Part shown: piece by piece, positions 1 to 7,351 of the stretch
Layout of the letters: each line of letters opens with the position of its first letter
How positions within the stretch are numbered: position 1 is the first letter of the stretch
Program-made: the position numbers and the translations under genes
DNA from: DYFT01 sp041695085
GTDB taxonomy: Bacteria; Bacteroidota; Ignavibacteria; UBA10030
Assembly (NCBI GenBank): GCA_041695085.1
Contig: JBGFRO010000049.1
Span: 78,212-142,211 of the forward strand
Length of the DNA stretch: 64,000 nucleotides
Direction: 5' to 3'
Notes under the pieces: generated by a model
Database searches by the model: none
Seen by the model: only the letters and a program-made list of their open reading frames with translations
What the model was told of the DNA's origin: nothing

Positions 1-641
1 ATGAAAGTGTGCAGCGTTGGAAAGCCCTTGCAACCGACGAAGGCGCACATTACGATCAGTCGATCTCTCTCGATGCCTCGGCGCTCCAGCCGATGATCAC
101 CTTTGGAACAAATCCCGGCATGGGCATGCCGATCACGTCGCGTGTGCCAGATCCGGAAGGTGTTGGAGATCCCTCCCAAAAGCTTGCTCTTGAAAAGGCC
201 TTGCGCTATATGGGTTTGCAACCCGGTCAATCGTTGCTCGGGAAGCAAATCGACGTCGTGTTCATCGGCAGTTGTACGAATTCTCGTCTGAGTGACCTTC
301 GCGTGGCGGCAACATTGATGAAAGGACGGAAGGTTGCTCCCCATGTACGGATGCTGGTTGTTCCCGGCTCGCAAGAGGTCAAGCGACAGGCTGAAGCTGA
401 AGGTCTGCATACGATCTTTCAAGAAGCGGGAGCCGAATGGCGCGAGTCCGGTTGCTCCATGTGCATCGCGATGAACGGCGACCAATTATCTCCCGGTCAA
501 TACGCCGTCTCCACGAGCAATCGGAACTTCGAAGGGCGGCAAGGGAAAGGAGGGCGGACGTTCCTTGCCTCGCCGCTCACAGCGGCTGCCGCTGCCGTTA
601 CGGGAGTCATTACCGACGTCAGAGCACTTCTGAAGGATTGA
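1..641 (+). CDS. leuC: 3-isopropylmalate dehydratase large subunit (3' part)
   Basis: This is the C-terminal part (about 213 residues) of the aconitase-family large subunit, which isomerises 2- to 3-isopropylmalate in leucine synthesis. The reading frame is open to the left edge, so the gene continues upstream. The three [4Fe-4S] cysteine ligands expected for LeuC are present: one in GSCTNSR (codon at 273-275) and a CxxC pair in SGCSMC (codons at 453-455 and 462-464). The gene ends 5 bp before leuD, its partner subunit. A GTG at 9 is internal and not the true start. Confidence 0.97.
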   Translation, partial: ESVQRWKALATDEGAHYDQSISLDASALQPMITFGTNPGMGMPITSRVPDPEGVGDPSQKLALEKALRYMGLQPGQSLLGKQIDVVFIGSCTNSRLSDLRVAATLMKGRKVAPHVRMLVVPGSQEVKRQAEAEGLHTIFQEAGAEWRESGCSMCIAMNGDQLSPGQYAVSTSNRNFEGRQGKGGRTFLASPLTAAAAAVTGVITDVRALLKD

Positions 642-646
642 TCAAT

Positions 647-1231
647 ATGACACACCCCTACAAGTTCACATCTCGGCTTGCACCGCTCCTCGTGAACGAT
701 ATCGATACCGACCAGATCATACCTGCGAGATTTCTCAAAGCAACGGACAAGTTGGGAATGGGTGAGCATCTATTCGCCGATTGGCGATATCAGGCAGACG
801 GAGGTCCGAATCCAACCTTCCCGCTCAATCGAGAGGTCTATCGCGGAGCGGAGATTCTGTTGGCGGGGGATAATTTTGGATGTGGATCTTCCCGCGAGCA
901 CGCGGCCTGGGCGTTGAAGGCGTACGGATTTCGGGCGATCATCAGTACATCGTTTGCAGATATCTTCAAAAATAATGCTCTCAAGAACGGTCTTCTCCCC
1001 ATTCAAGTATCTGCCGACGTCCATGCGTCTCTCAGGAAGGGGGTGGAACAGAATCCGCGATTCGAGGTGCATGTCGACTTAGATGAACAAGAAATCACTT
1101 TCGGGGATGGATTGAGTGAGGTATTTCCTGTCGATCCCTTTTCCAAATATTGTCTGATCCATAGGGTGGATGAGCTGGGATACTTGTTGAAGTTTCTGAA
1201 ACAAATCGAACATTTTGAAGCGACTCATTAA
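647..1231 (+). CDS. leuD: 3-isopropylmalate dehydratase small subunit
   Basis: A 194-residue swivel-domain subunit that pairs with LeuC to form isopropylmalate isomerase. Recognised by VNDIDTDQIIPARFL near the N-terminus and the GDNFGCGSSREHA loop, both hallmarks of LeuD. The open frame extends upstream inside leuC, but the ATG at 647 has AAGG upstream and gives the usual LeuD length. It lies 5 bp after leuC and 14 bp before proC, so the genes are probably co-transcribed. Confidence 0.97.
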   Translation: MTHPYKFTSRLAPLLVNDIDTDQIIPARFLKATDKLGMGEHLFADWRYQADGGPNPTFPLNREVYRGAEILLAGDNFGCGSSREHAAWALKAYGFRAIISTSFADIFKNNALKNGLLPIQVSADVHASLRKGVEQNPRFEVHVDLDEQEITFGDGLSEVFPVDPFSKYCLIHRVDELGYLLKFLKQIEHFEATH

Positions 1232-1245
1232 CAGGGCATCCTATC

Positions 1246-2121
1246 ATGCAAGTTAGATCGAACGATAAAAAGGTCGAGAATTCCCTCCATCAACACTTCA
1301 TCGATCGTGCCATCGCAATCCTTGGTGCTGGTAATATGGGGAGTGCACTGCTGAAGGGTATCATCCATGCTGGTCTCACTCCCTCTCAAAAGATTACAGC
1401 CTGCGGAGTTCATCTCGACAAACTTCAGAAACTGAGCGAGCAATGGAACGTTCGTCACACGCTGAACCTCGTTGATGCCGTCCAATCATCGGAGATCATA
1501 CTTCTCTGCGTCAAACCTCAAACGCTTCCGAAGGTATTGAATGAAATAAGAAACTCGGTACAACAGAACCAGCTCTTGATCTCCATTGCAGCGGGAGTAA
1601 AGATTTCGTTTATTCAGCAGGCGCTCGGAAAAGAGGTTGCCATTGTTCGCTCCATGCCCAACATCGCATCAACCGTGGACGAAGGCGCAACGGCGGTGGC
1701 ATTTGGATCGTTCGTTTCTGAAGAACAGCAGCGTATTGCCATCTCGATTTTCGAGGCAGTGGGAGAGGTGGTCGTTGTGCAGGAAGAGCAGCTCGATGCC
1801 GTGACCGGGTTGAGCGGGAGCGGTCCCGCCTACGTTTACATGGTAATCGAAGCACTGGTCGATGGCGGTGTGAAGATGGGTCTTTCCCGAGAAGTGGCGA
1901 TGAAGTTAGCTATTCAAACCGTGCTCGGTTCCGCTAAACTTGTGAAGGAGTCGCAACTGCATCCAGCGATCCTTCGGGATCAGGTCACCACTCCCGGCGG
2001 GACGGCGATTAACGCGATTCACGAGTTGGAGTCGCACGGCTTGCGCTCGATGCTGATTAACGCCGTGGCAACGGCAACGAAACGATCGGAGGAGTTAAGC
2101 AAGATCATCAGCAGAGCGTAG
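1246..2121 (+). CDS. proC: Pyrroline-5-carboxylate reductase
   Basis: A 291-residue NAD(P)H-dependent reductase for the last step of proline synthesis. The N-terminal Rossmann fold has the dinucleotide motif ILGAGNMGSALL after a leader of about 20 residues. The C-terminal dimerisation and catalytic domain contains the P5CR signature region (SGSGPAYVYM, then DQVTTPGGTAINAI). It sits inside the leucine operon between leuD and leuB, which is not the usual order. No clear SD precedes the ATG, so the exact start is less certain than the identity. Confidence 0.95.
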   Translation: MQVRSNDKKVENSLHQHFIDRAIAILGAGNMGSALLKGIIHAGLTPSQKITACGVHLDKLQKLSEQWNVRHTLNLVDAVQSSEIILLCVKPQTLPKVLNEIRNSVQQNQLLISIAAGVKISFIQQALGKEVAIVRSMPNIASTVDEGATAVAFGSFVSEEQQRIAISIFEAVGEVVVVQEEQLDAVTGLSGSGPAYVYMVIEALVDGGVKMGLSREVAMKLAIQTVLGSAKLVKESQLHPAILRDQVTTPGGTAINAIHELESHGLRSMLINAVATATKRSEELSKIISRA

Positions 2122-2144
2122 TCATCGGTCATGATGAAATCGAA

Positions 2145-2171
2145 GGAAGGTCGGCGCCATGCCGACCTTCC
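2145..2171 (+). terminator. Perfect hairpin between proC and leuB
   Basis: An 11-bp perfect inverted repeat (ggaaggtcggc at 2145-2155, gccgaccttcc at 2161-2171) with a 5-nt loop. No T-run follows, so it may be a weak terminator, pause or mRNA-stabilising hairpin rather than a full intrinsic terminator. An upstream in-frame ATG of leuB (2159) lies in the loop, which argues against that start. Confidence 0.55.
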
Positions 2172-2188
2172 CATTTCTGGAAGGGATC

Positions 2189-3268
2189 ATGTCAACATTC
2201 AACATAGCGGTCCTCCGAGGTGATGGAATCGGACCTGAGGTCATCGAAGAAGCTCTCAATGTATTAACAAAGGTTGGCACCCTCTTCGGTCACACTTTCG
2301 AGTTTCGGGAAGGTCTTGCTGGTGGTGCCGCGCTTGATCACGTGGGACGTCCCCTCCCGGATGAGACGCTGGCCCTCTGCAAAGGTTCCCATGCCGTGCT
2401 GCTCGGAGCCGTAGGCGGCCCGCGGTGGGATCATAATCCGCCTGAGTTGAAACCGGAGCAGGCCCTTCTTGGTCTCCGTCGCGCACTTGGCTTATACGCC
2501 AACCTCCGTCCCGCAAAAGTCTTCCCCCCCCTCGTGGAAGCATCCACACTGAAACCGGAGATTGTACGCGATGTTGATCTTCTCGTGGTTCGCGAGTTGA
2601 CGGGTGGACTTTATTTTGGTGAGCCCCGGGGACTTCGGATAATCGATGGGGAGCGAAAGGGAATCAATACTCTCATCTACTCCGAATCGGAGGTGGAACG
2701 CATTGCTGTTGTAGCATTCGAAGCGGCGCGCAAGCGTCGGCGTAACGTCTGTTCCGTCGATAAGGCGAATGTGCTGGAGACTTCACAGCTCTGGCGTAGC
2801 GTGGTGAAGGAGGTAGCCGAGAGGTATCAGGATGTTGAGTTGACACATATGTATGTCGACAACTGCGCAATGCAGTTGATCCGCCATCCATGGGCTTTTG
2901 ATGTCATTGTGACAGAGAATCTCTTTGGAGATATCCTAAGCGATGAGGCCGCGATGCTGACGGGTTCCATCGGGATGCTTCCTTCGGCAAGCCTGGGTGG
3001 GAAAGTGGCCATGTATGAGCCTGTGCACGGCTCGGCACCAGACATCGCCGGACAGTCCAAAGCGAATCCCCTCGCGACGATTCTGTCTGTGGCGATGATG
3101 TTGCGCTATTCATTTCAGCTTGAGCGGGAGGCGGATGCAGTTGAACGGGCAGTGAACGATGTGTTGATGGAAGGCTATCGAACCGCTGACATCGCAACGG
3201 GAAGCACGGGGAATATTGTTTCGACAGTTGAGATGGGGCAAGCGGTTGTGGATCGCATTCGGAATTAA
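2189..3268 (+). CDS. leuB: 3-isopropylmalate dehydrogenase
   Basis: A 359-residue NAD-dependent oxidative decarboxylase for the third step of leucine synthesis. It has the family N-terminus VLRGDGIGPEV, the substrate loop with ELTGGLYFGEPRG, and the metal/cofactor region VTENLFGDILSDEAAM followed by EPVHGSAPDIAG. The start at 2189 is chosen because AAGGG precedes it and the earlier ATG (2159) falls inside a hairpin loop. It completes leuC-leuD-(proC)-leuB. Confidence 0.96.
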   Translation: MSTFNIAVLRGDGIGPEVIEEALNVLTKVGTLFGHTFEFREGLAGGAALDHVGRPLPDETLALCKGSHAVLLGAVGGPRWDHNPPELKPEQALLGLRRALGLYANLRPAKVFPPLVEASTLKPEIVRDVDLLVVRELTGGLYFGEPRGLRIIDGERKGINTLIYSESEVERIAVVAFEAARKRRRNVCSVDKANVLETSQLWRSVVKEVAERYQDVELTHMYVDNCAMQLIRHPWAFDVIVTENLFGDILSDEAAMLTGSIGMLPSASLGGKVAMYEPVHGSAPDIAGQSKANPLATILSVAMMLRYSFQLEREADAVERAVNDVLMEGYRTADIATGSTGNIVSTVEMGQAVVDRIRN

Positions 3269-3350
3269 AGCCCGGCGCGATCTGAGTTCGTTTCACAAAA
3301 ATGGTGAAGGCTGAAACCGGGAGTCAAAGAAGGGGTGGCGGAAAAAGTGG

Positions 3351-3379
3351 TTGACTTTGGAGCATTTGCGCACTATATT
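3351..3379 (+). promoter_or_regulatory. Sigma-70-type promoter of the rplM operon
   Basis: TTGACT at 3351-3356 and TATATT at 3374-3379 are separated by exactly 17 bp, 55 bp before the rplM start. It fits a strong housekeeping promoter for the ribosomal-protein operon. Confidence 0.8.
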
Positions 3380-3434
3380 TATCAGCTTTTAAAAAACGGA
3401 TCTTACGCTGAGCCGCATTTTGGAGGTTGAGAGA

Positions 3435-3881
3435 GTGGAAACATCGCCGAAAACCAAGTTCTTCAAACCGGAAGAGGTCTCCTCAAAGTGGTATGTGGTG
3501 GACGCCTCTGGAAAGACGCTTGGGCGCGTCGCGTCCCGCATTGCTCACATTATCAGGGGCAAGCACAAAGCGACCTTCACACCGAATCGTGACCTCGGAG
3601 ACTTCGTGGTAGTCATCAACGCCGAAAAGGTGGTCGTTACCGGTAACCGGGAAGAGATGAAGGAGTATTACCACAACACTCTCTATCCCGGCGGCGCGCG
3701 ATTTGAGTCGTTCCAGGAACTGATTCAGCGGCGCCCGACGGCCGTCATCGAACACGCGGTTCGGGGAATGCTCCCACACAATCGCCTCGGACGCAAGATG
3801 TTCAAGAAGTTGAAGGTGTACGCGGGGAACGAACATCCCCACAAAGCTCAGAAGCCGGAAACGTTGTCGTTCGAACACTGA
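3435..3881 (+). CDS. rplM: 50S ribosomal protein L13
   Basis: A 148-residue L13 recognised by KWYVVDASGKTLGRVAS, the RGKHKATFTPN region and VRGMLPHNRLGRKM. The start is placed at GTG 3435 because a strong GGAGG lies at 3422-3426 with 8 nt spacing; an upstream TTG at 3420 would overlap that site. It is first in rplM-rpsI-rpsB-tsf and driven by the promoter at 3351. Confidence 0.96.
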   Translation: METSPKTKFFKPEEVSSKWYVVDASGKTLGRVASRIAHIIRGKHKATFTPNRDLGDFVVVINAEKVVVTGNREEMKEYYHNTLYPGGARFESFQELIQRRPTAVIEHAVRGMLPHNRLGRKMFKKLKVYAGNEHPHKAQKPETLSFEH

Positions 3882-3893
3882 TAGGGAATCTGC

Positions 3894-4280
3894 ATGCCTC
3901 TTCAAATAACCATTGGACGCCGGAAGACTGCCATTGCTCGAGTAAAGATCATGGAAGGATCCGGCAAGATCACCATCAATAACAAAGAGCTGGATAAGTA
4001 CTTCCCTGTGAGCGTGTTACGCGAAGAGGTGTTGAAGCCTTTCGAAGTGACCTCCACGACGGGACGCTATGACGCGAAGGTTCGTGTGCAGGGAGGCGGG
4101 CCTACGGGACAAGCCGGAGCCATCAAGCTCGGGATCGCGCGTTCCCTGGTAGCCTTGGACGAAGATCTCCGTTCCCCCCTACGCAACTCGGGTTTGTTGA
4201 CGCGTGATCCGCGGATGGTCGAGCGGAAGAAGTACGGACAGAAAAAGGCCCGCAAGCGGTTCCAGTTCTCCAAGCGGTAA
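3894..4280 (+). CDS. rpsI: 30S ribosomal protein S9
   Basis: A 128-residue S9 with the typical start ITIGRRKTAIARVKI, the GGGPTGQAGAIKLGIARSL motif and the basic C-terminal tail KKARKRFQFSKR, which reaches the P-site tRNA in the ribosome. It follows rplM by 12 bp, the conserved L13-S9 pair. Confidence 0.97.
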   Translation: MPLQITIGRRKTAIARVKIMEGSGKITINNKELDKYFPVSVLREEVLKPFEVTSTTGRYDAKVRVQGGGPTGQAGAIKLGIARSLVALDEDLRSPLRNSGLLTRDPRMVERKKYGQKKARKRFQFSKR

Positions 4281-4314
4281 ACCACGTTGCAGTTCATCAG
4301 TACCATCAATCATA

Positions 4315-4369
4315 CTCTCCGATCCGAACGGGAGTGTCCTCTGTCGCGTATGCACAGGGGATCCGGGAG
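4315..4369 (+). promoter_or_regulatory. Structured leader upstream of rpsB
   Basis: In the 128-nt rpsI-rpsB gap, ctctccgatcc (4315-4325) can pair with ggatccgggag (4359-4369) in 10 of 11 positions, counting one G-U. Inside it, ctgt (4341-4344) pairs with acag (4354-4357). No T-run follows, so this is more likely an mRNA leader structure than a terminator. S2 represses its own rpsB mRNA in other bacteria through leader RNA, so an S2-binding site is a reasonable but unproven idea. Confidence 0.45.
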
Positions 4370-4408
4370 GAGACGACGGGAGTAGCAGACTAACTCAAAG
4401 GAGTTGTT

Positions 4409-5191
4409 ATGCCACGTGTTGATTTAGAAGCCCTTCTGCAAGCCGGTGCCCATTTCGGGCACATTACCCGCCGCTGGAATCCCAAAATGAAGCCGTACAT
4501 CTTCATGGAACGGAATGGGATTCACATCATCGATCTCAAGAAGACTCAAGAGTTGTTGGATGCCGCATGCAATGCTGTCTCCAACATCGTCGCGCAGGGA
4601 CGGAAACCGCTGTTCGTCGCTACCAAACAGCAGGCGAAAGACGTGGTGCGGGAAGAAGCAAGGCGGTGTGGTGCTTATTACGTGACCGAACGGTGGCTCG
4701 GTGGCATGCTGACCAACTTCTCGACGATCCGCAAGAGCGTCAAGCGGCTCACGAACATCGAGAAAATGGAAACCGACGGTACGTTCGAAAAGATCACAAA
4801 AAAGGAACGGCTCTTCCTTGATCGTGAGCGGGAAAAGTTGAACAACGTGTTGATGGGGGTTGTGGAGATGTCGCGACTTCCCGGATTGTTGTATGTGGTC
4901 GATATCAAGAAGGAGGCGATTGCGGTGAAGGAGGCGCATCGGCTCGGTATACCTGTCGTGGCGATCGTGGATACAAATGCGGACCCGGACCTTGTCGATT
5001 TCCCCATTCCTGCGAATGACGACGCCCTCAAAGCCGTACAGCTGATTACTCGCACCATCGCTGACGCCGTACTCGAGGGTAATCAGCGGGCAGCGGCACT
5101 GCGGGCGGAACAAGCTATGATGGAAGGGGCGGAGAAGAAAGAAGAGTTGGAAAAAGTAACGGAAGAGACCAAAAGCGAGAATAGGAGTTAA
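4409..5191 (+). CDS. rpsB: 30S ribosomal protein S2
   Basis: A 260-residue S2 with AGAHFGHITRRWNPKMKPYI at the N-terminus, VTERWLGGMLTNFSTIR, and the VDTNADPDLVDFPIPANDDA segment. An AAAGGAG SD sits before the ATG. An acidic, lysine-rich tail (residues about 235-260) is typical of FCB-group S2. It is followed 2 bp later by tsf, the conserved rpsB-tsf pair. Confidence 0.97.
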   Translation: MPRVDLEALLQAGAHFGHITRRWNPKMKPYIFMERNGIHIIDLKKTQELLDAACNAVSNIVAQGRKPLFVATKQQAKDVVREEARRCGAYYVTERWLGGMLTNFSTIRKSVKRLTNIEKMETDGTFEKITKKERLFLDREREKLNNVLMGVVEMSRLPGLLYVVDIKKEAIAVKEAHRLGIPVVAIVDTNADPDLVDFPIPANDDALKAVQLITRTIADAVLEGNQRAAALRAEQAMMEGAEKKEELEKVTEETKSENRS

Positions 5192-5193
5192 CA

Positions 5194-5814
5194 GTGGCTA
5201 TGGCGGTGATTACTACTGGTTTAGTGAAACAACTGCGTGAGAAGACCGGCGCGGGCATGATGGATTGCAAACGTGCTTTGGAAGAGACGGATGGCGATAT
5301 GGAGGCTGCCATTGACTACCTCCGAAAGAAGGGGGCAGCCACGGCGGCCAAGCGTGCTGATCGGGAAACCAACCAAGGCGTTATCGAGGCGTACATCCAC
5401 GCCGGCGGACGCATCGGTTCAATGGTGGAATTGAATTGTGAGACGGATTTCGTTGCGAAGACGCCTGATTTCAAACAATTGGCGCACGATATCGCGATGC
5501 AAATTGCTGCGATGAATCCCATCTATATCCGTAAAGAGGATGTGCCGACTGAGGTCTTGAACAAAGAGATCGAGATTTATAAACAACAGGCGGTAAACGA
5601 GGGGAAGCCGGCACACATCGCAGAAAAGATCGCTCAAGGCCGTGTCGAGAAGTACTATCAGGAATTCTGTTTGATGGAGCAAAGCTTCATCAAGGATTCC
5701 GGCAAGACGATTCGCGACTTGCTCGACGAAGCGACCGGGAAGGTCGGTGAGAAAATCAGCATCCGTCGCTTCCAACGCTATCATCTCGGCGAGTACACGA
5801 ACAATCAAGCTTAA
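5194..5814 (+). CDS. tsf: Elongation factor Ts (short type)
   Basis: A 206-residue guanine-nucleotide exchange factor for EF-Tu. The N-terminal UBA-like domain with LREKTGAGMMDCKRAL and the core TDFVAK region are clear. It is much shorter than the roughly 280-residue proteobacterial form and resembles the short EF-Ts of Thermus and cyanobacteria. The start is GTG 5194, with GGAG 6 nt upstream; an in-frame ATG at 5200 is the alternative. Confidence 0.96.
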   Translation: MAMAVITTGLVKQLREKTGAGMMDCKRALEETDGDMEAAIDYLRKKGAATAAKRADRETNQGVIEAYIHAGGRIGSMVELNCETDFVAKTPDFKQLAHDIAMQIAAMNPIYIRKEDVPTEVLNKEIEIYKQQAVNEGKPAHIAEKIAQGRVEKYYQEFCLMEQSFIKDSGKTIRDLLDEATGKVGEKISIRRFQRYHLGEYTNNQA

Positions 5815-5823
5815 AGCCCATCC

Positions 5824-5849
5824 ATCCCGAATTCGTTCGGGATTTTTTT
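5824..5849 (+). terminator. Intrinsic terminator after tsf
   Basis: An 8-bp stem (atcccgaa/ttcgggat) with a 4-nt TTCG loop followed by seven T. It lies between tsf and pyrH, only 15 bp before the pyrH start, so it may give partial termination ahead of pyrH-frr. Confidence 0.85.
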
Positions 5850-5864
5850 CGTCCAGACGATCCT

Positions 5865-6614
5865 ATGGCATCTCCGACCTACAAGCGTATCCTGCTCAAA
5901 CTCAGCGGCGAATCATTGATGGGCGAAAAGGAGTATGGCATCGATGACAAGGTTCTGAAACTTTACGCCGAAGAGATTAAGTCGGTGCATGAGCTGGGCG
6001 TTGAGGTCGGTATTGTCATTGGCGGCGGGAACATCTATCGCGGCGTTGAGAACTCCAGCGACGGCATCGACAAGGTCACCGGCGACCACATGGGGATGCT
6101 GGCCACGGTCATCAACGCACTTGCTTTGCAGAGTGCACTGGAACATCATGGGATGTTCACTCGTTGTCTGACGGCCATCAACATGGAGAAGATCGCCGAG
6201 CCGTTTATTCGTCGTCGCGCAATACGTCACCTTGAAAAAGGACGTATCGTGATCTTCGCAGCAGGCACTGGGAATCCATATTTCACAACCGACACGGCAG
6301 CTGTGCTGCGCGCGATCGAAATCGAAGCGGATGCGATTCTAAAAGGGACGCGCGTGGACGGTGTATACGACAGCGACCCGGAGAAGAACACGGAGGCTAT
6401 CCGTTTTCCGGAAATCACCTATGCAGATGTTCTCAAGCGTGATCTCCGCGTCATGGATCTGACAGCCATTACGCTCTCGAAGGAAAACGAACTGCCGCTG
6501 ATCGTCTTCAACATGAACATCCCCGGTAATTTGCGACGTGTGATTCTCGGGGAATCTGTCGGGTCGAAAGTTGTCAGTCGCATTGGAATCAAATCACCTG
6601 AACTTCACCTCTAA
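5865..6614 (+). CDS. pyrH: UMP kinase
   Basis: A 249-residue amino-acid-kinase-fold enzyme that phosphorylates UMP to UDP. It shows ILLKLSGESLMG at the N-terminus, the VIGGGNIYRG phosphate-binding loop, TGNPYFTTDTAA and DGVYDSDP, all UMP kinase motifs. It is followed 30 bp later by frr, the widespread pyrH-frr pair. No strong SD is seen before ATG 5865. Confidence 0.97.
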   Translation: MASPTYKRILLKLSGESLMGEKEYGIDDKVLKLYAEEIKSVHELGVEVGIVIGGGNIYRGVENSSDGIDKVTGDHMGMLATVINALALQSALEHHGMFTRCLTAINMEKIAEPFIRRRAIRHLEKGRIVIFAAGTGNPYFTTDTAAVLRAIEIEADAILKGTRVDGVYDSDPEKNTEAIRFPEITYADVLKRDLRVMDLTAITLSKENELPLIVFNMNIPGNLRRVILGESVGSKVVSRIGIKSPELHL

Positions 6615-6644
6615 CGTCACCCTCTCACAACGAGGCGCGCAATC

Positions 6645-7202
6645 ATGGTCAAAGAGATCCTGAAACATGCGGAAGACAGAATGAAGAAGGCGGTTGAGGT
6701 TGTGCGGGATGAGCTGGTGAAAGTGCGGACGGGCAAGGCGACTACCGCTCTGCTCGACGGCATTAAGGTCGAATACTACGGCTCGATGGTTCCCTTGAAC
6801 CAAACCGCGAATGTCAGCACGCCCGACGTGCATACCATCTCCGTTCAGCCGTGGGAGAAAAGCATGATCGGACCGATCGAGAAGGCGATCCTGAACGCCA
6901 ACCTCGGCCTGAACCCGATCAACGACGGGAACGTTCTTCGTGTGCCGATCCCTCCTCTGAATGAGGAACGACGACGCGAGCTAGTGAAACTCGTGAAGAA
7001 ATTCGGTGAAGAGGGAAAGATCGCCGTGCGCAATATACGACGGGATGCCATCGAGCATCTCAAAAAATCCGAAAAGCAGGAACACTTCTCGGAGGACGAA
7101 CGAAAGCGCGGGGAAGAGGAAGTGCAAAAGCTCACGGACAAGTACGTAAAGGAAATCGACCATCTTCTTGCTCTGAAAGAGAAAGAAATCATGGAAGTCT
7201 GA
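6645..7202 (+). CDS. frr: Ribosome recycling factor
   Basis: A 185-residue factor that splits post-termination ribosomes with EF-G. The family pattern is intact: helical N-terminus with VRTGKA, VQPWEKSMIGPIEKAI, the PPLNEERRRELVK region and the C-terminal helix. It ends the rplM-to-frr block; a bidirectional terminator follows at 7261. Confidence 0.97.
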   Translation: MVKEILKHAEDRMKKAVEVVRDELVKVRTGKATTALLDGIKVEYYGSMVPLNQTANVSTPDVHTISVQPWEKSMIGPIEKAILNANLGLNPINDGNVLRVPIPPLNEERRRELVKLVKKFGEEGKIAVRNIRRDAIEHLKKSEKQEHFSEDERKRGEEEVQKLTDKYVKEIDHLLALKEKEIMEV

Positions 7203-7260
7203 ACGTTGCCGCACCTGCCGCCTATCGGTGAGATTCCATCGTTCGTATCCGAGCTAACAA

Positions 7261-7292
7261 GAAATCCCGACTTGAGGTCGGGATTTCGCTTT
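7261..7292. terminator. Bidirectional terminator between frr and polA
   Basis: An 11-bp perfect stem (gaaatcccgac at 7261-7271, gtcgggatttc at 7277-7287), 5-nt loop, then gctttt. It separates the converging frr (+) and polA (-) transcripts and can serve both strands. Confidence 0.8.
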
Positions 7293-7351
7293 TCGGCGCT
7301 TCGTCTCTTTACATCACGAAAGCATCTGATGGAGTGCTGAATGTTCGAACA

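Noticed and set aside
2145..2171. leuB start at ATG 2159
   Set aside because: The codon lies in the loop of a perfect hairpin; ATG 2189 has an SD and gives the family N-terminus.
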